Source: Chloroflexota bacterium (GTDB lineage Bacteria > Chloroflexota > Limnocylindria > Limnocylindrales > CSP1-4). Taken from it: a stretch of DNA of 9,099 nt. This document shows, piece by piece, positions 1-6,110 of the stretch; position 1 is the stretch's first letter, and the number at the start of each line of letters is the position of its first letter. A program made the position numbers and the translations under genes. Under the pieces are notes generated by a model, which was not told the DNA's origin, did not search any database, and was given only the letters and a program-made list of their open reading frames with translations. Where the stretch lies: positions 1-9,099 of the forward strand of contig JAKAHL010000056.1 of NCBI GenBank assembly GCA_021815005.1, in the 5' to 3' direction.

Positions 1-63
1 CCGGGGAGCTAGCCAGAGGTGTCGCGTGATCACAGCCAGGCCGGCGTCAGAGGCGGTGTTCCG

Positions 64-1317
64 ATGAGGCGCCTGCCCGCGCTGCTCGTCGTGATCCTCG
101 CGCTCGTCGTCGGCGTCGGCGTCGGCATGCTGGCCGGCAAGGTCGTGCTGGGGCCGATGACGTCAACGGCCGAGGTCGCGCCCACCAGCGCCGCTGCCGG
201 CGGCGTGACGGCGGCGTCGACCGCGCCCGGCCCCGCGTCCACGGCCTCCGAGGCGCCGTCCGCCAGTCCCAGCCCCACGCCGGCGCCCACGCCGGTCCTG
301 GTTCCCGACCCGCTCGACGGCGTCCTGGTGTCGCCCGCGCTCGCCAAGCGCCATGTGGTGGCGGTCATGATCGACGACCTCTGGGCGGCCCGGCCGCAAT
401 CGGGCCTCTCGTCTGCCTCGGTCGTGTGGCAGGCGCCCGCCGAGGGCGGCATTCCCCGCTACATGGCGCTGTTCTCCGAGGGCAGCCCGCCGGCCGTGGG
501 GCCGATCCGCTCGTCGCGGCTGTACTTCATCGCCTGGGCGGCCGAGTGGAACGCCGTCTACATGCACGTCGGCGGGTCGCCGCAGGCGCTGGCGGTGCTG
601 GACTCCCCCCAGGGCGCGGGCTCGGTGGTGTGGAACGCGGACCAGATCAGCCTGGGCGCAACCTACATGTGGCGGATCGCGACCCGGGCCGCCCCGCACA
701 ACGTGTACTCCAGCGCCAAGGCCATGCAGCAGCTGGTGAAGGCCCTCCACGCCCCCGCGTCGATGCCGTACACGGCGGCCTGGCAGTTCGCGGCAGACCC
801 GCCGCTGGACCAGCTGCCGACCTCCGGGTCCATCTCCGTGCCGTACCCCCAGAACGTGATCTCGTACGCCTACGATCCGGCCACCAACTCCTATCCCCGG
901 ACCGTGACCTCGGAGGGCAGGGAGGTGGACGCCGGGACGGGGACGCGGATCGCGCCCAAGAACGTGGTGGTCATCTACATGAGCTTCGGGCCGCTCAACG
1001 ACGGGTCGAACAAGGGGCGCCTCGAGGCGCAGTTCACGGGCTCGGGCAAGGCCTTGGTATTCAACAACGGCACACTGACCAAGGCCACCTGGAAGAAGGC
1101 CTCGATGACGGCGCCGACGCTGCTGTACGGGCCCGACGGCCAGCCGGTGACGCTGACCGTCGGCCAGACGTTCGTCCAGGTCGTGCCTCTCGGCACGACG
1201 GTCGCCTACAAGCTGGGCCGGCTGCCGGGTCCGGGGACCTCGCCCCTGCCGTCGGGCGCCGTGCCGCCGAGCCCGTCGCCGCTGGGCCTGGTCGGGGACT
1301 GGCGGCAGGTGCTGTAG
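64..1317 (+). CDS. DUF3048 domain-containing membrane-anchored protein (YerB-like)
   Basis: 417 aa from the ATG at 64. Residues 1-3 (MRR) followed by a hydrophobic stretch at about 4-30 form a signal anchor. No lipobox cysteine follows, so unlike the YerB-type lipoproteins of Bacillus it is probably held by this helix. Residues 32-80 are an Ala/Ser/Thr/Pro-rich linker, typical of a spacer across the envelope. The DUF3048 core shows RPQSGL (110-115), GGIPRYMALF (128-137), GPIRSSRLYF (146-155), a His-Val-Gly-Gly-Ser-Pro motif at 168-173 and PHNVY (211-215). The C-terminal subdomain runs to about 385, followed by a Pro/Ser-rich tail. The biochemical function of the family is unknown. Start choice: AGAGG at 49-53 sits 10 bases before the ATG and gives a clean signal anchor. 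A GTG at 19, in frame just after a TAG at 10-12 and with GGAG at 5-8, would add 15 residues and remains possible. It converges with the glycosyltransferase gene ending at 1368. Family assignment is strong; role is unassigned. Confidence 0.92.
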   Translation: MRRLPALLVVILALVVGVGVGMLAGKVVLGPMTSTAEVAPTSAAAGGVTAASTAPGPASTASEAPSASPSPTPAPTPVLVPDPLDGVLVSPALAKRHVVAVMIDDLWAARPQSGLSSASVVWQAPAEGGIPRYMALFSEGSPPAVGPIRSSRLYFIAWAAEWNAVYMHVGGSPQALAVLDSPQGAGSVVWNADQISLGATYMWRIATRAAPHNVYSSAKAMQQLVKALHAPASMPYTAAWQFAADPPLDQLPTSGSISVPYPQNVISYAYDPATNSYPRTVTSEGREVDAGTGTRIAPKNVVVIYMSFGPLNDGSNKGRLEAQFTGSGKALVFNNGTLTKATWKKASMTAPTLLYGPDGQPVTLTVGQTFVQVVPLGTTVAYKLGRLPGPGTSPLPSGAVPPSPSPLGLVGDWRQVL

Positions 1318-1322
1318 CGGTC

Positions 1323-1339
1323 GTCCGGGGCCGCCGGAC
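1323..1339. terminator. Small GC hairpin between convergent genes, possible bidirectional terminator
   Basis: GTCCGG at 1323-1328 pairs perfectly with CCGGAC at 1334-1339 around a 5-base loop. It lies in the 50-base gap between two convergent stop codons (1317 and 1368), where a shared terminator is expected. There is no T-run on either strand, so it is not a canonical intrinsic terminator. In DNA this GC-rich a 6-base stem can arise by chance. Confidence 0.3.
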
Positions 1340-1367
1340 TCCCGACCGGGAAAGCGGGCGGGCGCCC

Positions 1368-2657
1368 TCAGATCAGCGGCGCGCGGAGGGCAACCTCGGC
1401 CCACACGGCGCGGGTCTCGCGGGCGACGTCCGCCCAGGTGCGCGACGCGGCCGGCCGGTCCAGGGCGGCCGCGCGCAGGCGGGCGTGCAGCGCGTCGTCG
1501 GACCAGGCGGCACGCACCGCGGCCGCGAGGCCCCGGGCGTCTCCCGGCTCCACCAGGATCCCGGCCGGCCCGACGATCTCGGATAGGGCGCCCACCGCGC
1601 TCGCCACAACGGGCACCCCGGCGGCCAGTGCCTCCATGGCGGCGGTCCCGGCGGCGTCGGACCGGACGGGCTGCACCAGGAAGCGCGCCCCCGCGACCAG
1701 CGCTGCCAGCCGCTCGTCGTCGGGCGCCTGCGCGTACACGAACGCCTCGCCGACCCCCGCCCGGACAGCCGCGCGTGAGATCTCCGCCCGGTCCTCCGGC
1801 GACGCGCCCACCACCGCGACCCGCGGCGGCCACGCACCCGCCGCCAGGCCGGCCGGGGCGGCCTCGCCCGCCAGCGCCGAGAGCCCCGCGAGCAGCGTGT
1901 CAAGGTCGTGGCGGGCGTCGAACCGGCCCACGTACACGGCGTAGCGCTCGCCCAGGCCCAGCCGATCGCGCTCGGCCCGCGACCCGCCCGCCGCCTCCGG
2001 CCGGAATGCCGGGCGCGGCGCCAGGGGCACCACCCGCAGTGCCGCCTGGCGCACGCGGAGCAGGCGCCAGGCGTCGGCGCCGGCAGAGCGGCTGGGCACG
2101 ATCACGGCGGCGGCGTCGCGGAGCAGGCGTGCCCGCAAGCGTTGGCCGAACTTGGCGGCACGCCCCCGCTGCCACGACTCCGGCAGCTGCCACGGCGCCA
2201 GGTCCAGCAGGGACGCCACGACGGGGATCCCGGACGCGATGGGCAGGGCGCCTGCCGCCGCGCAGTACACGGACCCGGCCGCGCCGCTGCGCTCGGCCCG
2301 CCACCCGGAGCCGATCGCCGCGCCCCGGAGCAGGAACGGGTCCACGGTCAGCGCCCCGGCGCGCAGCAGGCGGGTCGGCGGCAGCAGGCGCCGCCCCACG
2401 ATGTCGAGGCGCGGCCAGCGCCCGGAGGTCGGGTCGTCCAGATCCGCCGCGAGCAGGATCGCGAACGACTCCCCGTCGCGCGGGTCCGCGTCGAGCGCAC
2501 CGAGCACCTGCTCCAGGTACGCGGCGGTCAGCGGGGCGCGCTCGGGCGCCTGGAGCGGCCGGAGGTCCATGACCACGCGGACGCCCCGCGGGTCTGGCGC
2601 GCCCGCGTCACCCGATGTGCCCGAGCCCGGCCGCCAGCCCTCGCGCGGCGCGGTCAC
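1368..2657 (-). CDS. Family 4 (GT-B) glycosyltransferase
   Basis: 429 aa from a GTG at 2657 that overlaps the upstream glycosyltransferase stop codon by four bases (GTGA), suggesting translational coupling. The N-terminal acceptor-side Rossmann domain begins at MDLRPLQAPERAP (30-42), and the C-terminal donor domain begins near the strand-loop YVGRFDARHDLDTLL (242-256). The donor-site helix reads MEALAAGVPVVAS (341-353), followed by ALSEIVGPAGILVEPGD (357-373), the usual signature of retaining GT4 enzymes that use a nucleotide-sugar. The first acidic residue of the E-x7-E motif is Asp334 rather than Glu (Asp334-x7-Glu342). No membrane segment is visible, so it is probably cytosolic or peripheral. 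Sugar and acceptor cannot be read from the sequence; a rhamnosyl- or mannosyltransferase role fits the neighbourhood only by inference. The first 28 residues are low complexity, so ATG at 2570 or GTG at 2582 are alternative starts. The frame stays open further upstream, but that part only shadows the preceding gene. Confidence 0.88.
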   Translation of the reverse strand: MTAPREGWRPGSGTSGDAGAPDPRGVRVVMDLRPLQAPERAPLTAAYLEQVLGALDADPRDGESFAILLAADLDDPTSGRWPRLDIVGRRLLPPTRLLRAGALTVDPFLLRGAAIGSGWRAERSGAAGSVYCAAAGALPIASGIPVVASLLDLAPWQLPESWQRGRAAKFGQRLRARLLRDAAAVIVPSRSAGADAWRLLRVRQAALRVVPLAPRPAFRPEAAGGSRAERDRLGLGERYAVYVGRFDARHDLDTLLAGLSALAGEAAPAGLAAGAWPPRVAVVGASPEDRAEISRAAVRAGVGEAFVYAQAPDDERLAALVAGARFLVQPVRSDAAGTAAMEALAAGVPVVASAVGALSEIVGPAGILVEPGDARGLAAAVRAAWSDDALHARLRAAALDRPAASRTWADVARETRAVWAEVALRAPLI

Positions 2658-3487
2658 CGTGAGCCGGCGCGCGTCGGGCCGCGGCCGCGGATCTCGTCCC
2701 AGCGCAGGCCCAGGACCACGAAGAACGCCTCGAAGACGATCCGGCGGCTCATCTTCGACTGCCCGGCGGTGCGGTCCCTGAACAGGATGGGCACCTCGAC
2801 CACGCGGGCGCCGCCGCGCGAGGCGCGGTAGGTCATCTCGATCTGGAACACGTAGCCGCCCGCGCGGACGCCACCCGCGGGCACCGCCGCCAGCGTCGTC
2901 GCGCGCCACGCCTTGAAGCCGCCGGTGAGGTCGTGCGGTCGCAGGCCGAGGACGGTCCGGGCGAACACCGAGCCCGAGCGCGAGATGACCCGGCGCGCCA
3001 GGCCCCAGTTCTGCGTGCCGCCGCCCGCGGTGTACCGGGAGCCGATCACCAGGTCCGCCCGACCGTCCCGGATGGGCGCCACCAGGCTCGGCAGCGCCGC
3101 CGGATCGTGGGACCAGTCGGCGTCCATCTGGATCACCACCTCCGCGCCGCCCGCGAGCGCCACGCCGAAGCCGTCGAGGTACGCCCGGCCCAGGCCCTGC
3201 TTCGCGCTGCGGTGGCGGACGCGAACGAGCGGGTTGCCGGCGGCCATGCGGTCGGCCATGCGGCCGGTGCCGTCAGGCGAGCCGTCGTCCACGATCAGCA
3301 GGGTCGCGCCGGGCAGCGCGGCGAGGATCGCGGCCGAGATCGCCTCGATGTTGGCCGCCTCGTTGAAGGTGGGAACCACCACCCACACGCCGGCGTGGGG
3401 CGCCGGGGCCGGGCGCGACGCCCTGGACTCGGGAACGGTGGACGCCGAGGCGGGATCCCCCGGCCGGTGCTCGGAACTCTGGCTCAC
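2654..3487 (-). CDS. Polyprenol-phosphate mannose synthase-like glycosyltransferase (GT2, DPM1 type)
   Basis: 277 aa from GTG at 3487. A GT-A fold family 2 enzyme of the dolichol-phosphate mannosyltransferase (DPM1/Ppm1) type, expected to move mannose, or another hexose, from a nucleotide donor to polyprenyl phosphate at the inner membrane face. Motifs in order: VPTFNEAANI (38-47), LIVDDGSPDGT (64-74), QMDADWSHDP (120-129, carrying the DxD-like metal site), GSRYTAGGG (149-157), DLTGGFKAWR (186-195) and GQSKMS (242-247), all characteristic of this subfamily. There is no C-terminal GtrA-like or multi-helix membrane domain, so it is the single-domain soluble or peripheral form. The first roughly 32 residues are a Ser/Pro/Ala-rich tail outside the fold. 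The frame is open much further upstream, but that part overlaps the secreted-protein gene and is a shadow. No good Shine-Dalgarno precedes the GTG. The stop at 2654 overlaps the next gene's start. Donor sugar is inferred from the family; glucosyl or GlcNAc variants exist. Confidence 0.9.
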   Translation of the reverse strand: MSQSSEHRPGDPASASTVPESRASRPAPAPHAGVWVVVPTFNEAANIEAISAAILAALPGATLLIVDDGSPDGTGRMADRMAAGNPLVRVRHRSAKQGLGRAYLDGFGVALAGGAEVVIQMDADWSHDPAALPSLVAPIRDGRADLVIGSRYTAGGGTQNWGLARRVISRSGSVFARTVLGLRPHDLTGGFKAWRATTLAAVPAGGVRAGGYVFQIEMTYRASRGGARVVEVPILFRDRTAGQSKMSRRIVFEAFFVVLGLRWDEIRGRGPTRAGSR

Positions 3488-3515
3488 GGCGCGCAGTGTA
3501 CGGCTGGCGCCCGGT

Positions 3516-3543
3516 TCCCATCGCCGCCTGTCCCATCGCCGCC
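3516..3543. repeat. Two tandem 13-base direct repeats upstream of the GT2 gene
   Basis: TCCCATCGCCGCC occurs at 3516-3528 and again, identically, at 3531-3543, a 15-base period. On the transcribed minus strand this reads GGCGGCGATGGGA twice, about 30 to 55 bases upstream of the GTG at 3487. The position would suit a regulator-binding site or a leader element, but no known operator is recognised. Confidence 0.6.
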
Positions 3544-3615
3544 CGGGGACGCGGCGCCCGAGCTCCGCGGGCCTGGGCCCGTGTCGGCTGCCGGCAGTGC
3601 CGCCCAGGGCTGCCG

Positions 3616-5910
3616 CTAGCGCAGCGGGAGCGACAGGCTGCCCTGCTGCGCGGTCCCGTTCGCTTCGGCCCCGGTGACCTTGAGCCGGAGCGTGCCGGCC
3701 GAAGAGGACCGCAGCGTGACGGTCGCGCGGTAGACGCCCGCCGCGACCTTGGCCATCGCGACCGACCAGGGCCTGGCGCCCGGCTGGCTGACAACCAGCC
3801 GCGGGGCCGCCTTGAGGCCCACCGCCGCGCTCGCGGTCACCGTGATGCGCTGCCCGCGCCCCGGCGCCGCGGCCGATGCCGTGACGAGGAACGCGCCCAC
3901 CGTGACGGGAGCCTGATGCGTCACGGTGGCCACGGCGTCGTTGGCCACCACCTGGGAGCGGTACACGCCCTGCGGCACTAGCGCGCCGGTGTCGTCCCGG
4001 CCGTCCCAGCTGAACGTGTAGGTGCCGGCGCTCTGTGCCGTGCCGGCCGCGATCGTCCGCACCGCGGCGCCCTTGCTGTTGACCACGGACCAGCTCACCG
4101 TTGCCGCTCCGGCCAGCCGGTAGCTCAGCACCGTGGCGGAGGCCGCCGGATCGCCGCCCTGCGGGAAGATCACGGACCTGGAGCTGGCGACGAAGCCGAG
4201 CGTCCGGTCCACGATGACCTGCCGGGTCACGGATGGGCTGCTGTTGCCGGCAAGGTCGGTGGCCGTGGCGGTGAGGGTGTAGGTGCCGTCGGGGACCGGG
4301 AGCCCGCCGACCGCGGTGCCGCCCCAGGACAGGGTGGCGGGCCTGCCGGCAGCCGAGCCCGAGATCTGGGCGACCATGGCGCCGGCGGCGCTGAGCACCG
4401 TGGCCCGGACCGACCCGGCCTCGGAGGAGACCATGGCGACGACATCGCTCACGCCATCGCCGTTGGGGCTGAGGACGAAGCGGCCCGGGCCGCCGCTCAC
4501 GCCCAAGGTTGGCGCGGTGGCGTCCACGGTGATGTCGCCATGTGCGATGAGGGGCCCGTTGCCGTAGGCGTCGGTGGCCGTCAGGTTCCAGTGGTACCGG
4601 CCATCCGGCACCGAGTGCGGGGCGGGAGCCCAAGTGAGGGCGGCCACCGAGGAGGTGCCGGCGCTCGACGCCATGATGGCGCCGCCGATGTCGGTGATCG
4701 TGATCGTCCAGCTCGCCGTCTCGGACAGCTGGAGCGAGATGGGCAGGGCGTCGTTCGCGCCGTTGCCGTCGGGGGACAGCACGCCGCCGCCGTCAGATGT
4801 GCTCCGCAGGCTCGGCGGCACCGAGTCGCGCGGGATCAGCGAGGCACCCGCCATGAACCCGGTGGCCCCGCTGCCCAGGCGCACGGCGTACACGGGCGAC
4901 CCGCCCGCCGTCGTGACACCTGTCGTCGCCACCACGCGCACGATCGTGGACGACGGGAGCGTTGCCACGGGGTTGGTGCCGGCGGCGGCGTCCGCGGGGG
5001 CGCCGTACAGCGTCGCGCCTCCGGGCGCTGGCGTGGCGTTGCCCGGGACGGGCTGCTGCGCGGGGTCCGCGCCGGTGTCGGCGAACGAGGCGCCCGTGAC
5101 GGCCGCGGTGGAGAGCGCCAGGTCGCCCGTGGCCGAGCGCCAGAAGCCGGCCGGCGTGGGGTCGTCGGGATCCAGGAGCTCGGTCGCGCCGGGCGTCCGG
5201 ACCGACGCGCTCTGGAGCACGTTGCCGTGCGCGCCGGGCGCGCCGGTCCAGTAGTCGCGGAGGGACTCGTTGGCCGTGAACAGGGCGCTGATGTAGTACG
5301 GGTCGTGGCTGTGGCCGATGGCGATGACGGCTTTGGCGCCGGCTGCCAGGAACGGCGCCGCGTAGTTATCGGCACGCTGCTGGGCCACAGCGAGTGTCGG
5401 GTCTGGCTTGCCGGGCTCGCTGTTGCCCGAGGCGTAGCACAGGTGGAACAGGAGGACCACGGCGTTGGGCGCCGGCTTCAGCGTCCGGATCGACGGCTCG
5501 CCGTAGTACTTGAGCTCGCTGTCGGTGGTCACGCCGTCGCCGTTGGCGTCGTAGTTGAGGCCGAAGCCGTCTTTGGTGGTGTAGGCGGCGTCATTGCCGT
5601 AGGGCGACGGCCAGCCGTTGCCGTGGCCGAGGTAGACGATGATCGAGGCGCCGTTGACGGCTGCCGTGACGCGCGGCCAGGTGGCGTCGGGGCTGTAGAC
5701 CCGGACGACGTTGCTCGTGTACTGGGTCGCGGTCGCGTAGATCTGGTCCGCGTAGGCCCGGTAGGTGGAGGTGACGCTGCCGGTGGCGCCGACGATGATG
5801 GCAACCTTGGGGCCCGCGCTGGCCGCGCGGACGGGCGCGGCGGTCGCCGGGACCACCACGCCGAGGCCGGCGACGATCAGGGCGACGAGCGCGACGGCGA
5901 GCTTGCGCAA
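3616..5910 (-). CDS. Secreted multidomain protein: caspase-like (clan CD/C25-like) N-terminal domain, SH3b-like segment, FlgD-type Ig repeats
   Basis: 764 aa from TTG at 5910, chosen because GGAG (5919-5922) lies 8 bases upstream and the product then begins with a classic signal peptide (MRKLAVALVALIVAGLG, cleavage near Ala25 or Ala30). A GTG at 5994 would put 28 non-signal residues in front. The N-terminal domain (about 34-240) opens with strand KVAIIVGATG. It has SIIVYLGHGNGW (89-100), a hydrophobic strand ending in His96-Gly, and AVVLLFHLCYASGN (150-163), a hydrophobic strand ending in Cys158. This is the layout of the His/Cys dyad in caspase/gingipain-fold peptidases. An EF-hand-like calcium loop, DANGDGVTTDSE (121-132), lies between them. 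Residues about 302-362 resemble an SH3b domain. Ig-like FlgD-type repeats follow, with SPDGNGAND (379-387) and SPNGDGVSD (481-489) and repeat ends near 424-451, 526-556 and 632-659. A further beta-rich domain runs from 672 to the end. No sortase motif or C-terminal anchor is visible. Peptidase activity is inferred, not demonstrated. Confidence 0.85.
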   Translation of the reverse strand: MRKLAVALVALIVAGLGVVVPATAAPVRAASAGPKVAIIVGATGSVTSTYRAYADQIYATATQYTSNVVRVYSPDATWPRVTAAVNGASIIVYLGHGNGWPSPYGNDAAYTTKDGFGLNYDANGDGVTTDSELKYYGEPSIRTLKPAPNAVVLLFHLCYASGNSEPGKPDPTLAVAQQRADNYAAPFLAAGAKAVIAIGHSHDPYYISALFTANESLRDYWTGAPGAHGNVLQSASVRTPGATELLDPDDPTPAGFWRSATGDLALSTAAVTGASFADTGADPAQQPVPGNATPAPGGATLYGAPADAAAGTNPVATLPSSTIVRVVATTGVTTAGGSPVYAVRLGSGATGFMAGASLIPRDSVPPSLRSTSDGGGVLSPDGNGANDALPISLQLSETASWTITITDIGGAIMASSAGTSSVAALTWAPAPHSVPDGRYHWNLTATDAYGNGPLIAHGDITVDATAPTLGVSGGPGRFVLSPNGDGVSDVVAMVSSEAGSVRATVLSAAGAMVAQISGSAAGRPATLSWGGTAVGGLPVPDGTYTLTATATDLAGNSSPSVTRQVIVDRTLGFVASSRSVIFPQGGDPAASATVLSYRLAGAATVSWSVVNSKGAAVRTIAAGTAQSAGTYTFSWDGRDDTGALVPQGVYRSQVVANDAVATVTHQAPVTVGAFLVTASAAAPGRGQRITVTASAAVGLKAAPRLVVSQPGARPWSVAMAKVAAGVYRATVTLRSSSAGTLRLKVTGAEANGTAQQGSLSLPLR

Positions 5911-5918
5911 TTCGTGGG

Positions 5919-5922
5919 CTCC
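5919..5922 (-). promoter_or_regulatory. Shine-Dalgarno GGAG deciding the TTG start of the secreted protein
   Basis: On the minus strand GGAG is followed by 8 bases (CCCACGAA) and then TTG at 5910-5908. Most other minus-strand genes here lack a recognisable Shine-Dalgarno, so its presence directly before the signal peptide strongly favours this start over the upstream GTG at 5994. Confidence 0.65.
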
Positions 5923-6049
5923 AGGGCACGGTTCGTGACCCCGCAAGCCTCGCTGTCGGGAAGGGCCGGGCCAATCGCGGAATAGTCCCGCCACGGCGTG
6001 GGCCGATCGGGCCCCTGCAGGCAGTACCGCCCCCTCGCGCGGGTGGGCA

Positions 6050-6110
6050 CGGGCGGCCCGGGTGGCGAGCCTGGCCGCCGGGCGGCCCTGGTGGCGAGCC
6101 TAGCCGCCGG
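6050..6110. repeat. 29-base imperfect tandem duplication across the rfbD stop codon
   Basis: Bases 6050-6081 and 6079-6110 match at 30 of 32 positions with a 29-base period; the differences are 6060 g versus 6089 t and 6073 g versus 6102 a. The copy at the right contains the rfbD stop codon (TAG at 6102-6100 on the minus strand). In the other copy the equivalent triplet is CAG. The unit length is not a multiple of three, so the copies lie in different frames. Confidence 0.8.
6073..6087 (-). terminator. Strong GC hairpin just after rfbD, possible terminator
   Basis: GGCCGCC (6073-6079) is followed after one base by GGCGGCC (6081-6087). The folded form would have about a 6-base all-GC stem with a 3-base loop, about 12 bases past the rfbD stop on the transcribed strand. 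No U-run follows, so it could equally be an mRNA-stabilising or attenuating hairpin, or a by-product of the local tandem duplication. Confidence 0.3.

Noticed and set aside
163..1833. Long minus-strand open frame (556 codons) opposite the DUF3048 gene and part of the GT4 gene.
   Set aside because: Low-complexity Arg/Gly/Pro translation, no motifs, and it covers two convincingly coding regions on other frames.
2658..2909. N-terminal extension of the GT4 gene to 2909.
   Set aside because: The added 84 residues are an Arg-rich shadow of the GT2 gene, and the GTG at 2657 gives a typical four-base operon overlap.
3588..3626. Several short inverted repeats around the stop codon of the secreted protein, such as GCTGC/GCAGC and CTGCCGGCAG.
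   Set aside because: Stems of only five bases, partly inside the coding region, and no T-run, so there is not enough to call a terminator.
3488..4633. N-terminal extension of the GT2 gene to 4633 on the minus strand.
   Set aside because: The extension overlaps the secreted-protein gene in another frame and is Arg/Gly-rich. The GT2 fold begins only at about residue 35 after the GTG at 3487.
4540..5985. Long plus-strand open frame (481 codons) antisense to the secreted-protein gene.
   Set aside because: Its translation is Arg/Gly/Ala/Val-rich without domains, and it mirrors a gene with signal peptide and recognisable repeats. In DNA this GC-rich, stop-free antisense frames are expected.
5911..5994. 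Upstream GTG start at 5994 for the secreted protein.
   Set aside because: It adds 28 residues with no signal-peptide character in front of a perfect signal sequence, and it lacks the GGAG found before the TTG at 5910.
5996..6016. Palindromic GGGCC-GATCG-GGCCC (6000-6014) upstream of the secreted-protein gene.
   Set aside because: A 5-base GC stem is common by chance here, and no promoter could be placed relative to it.
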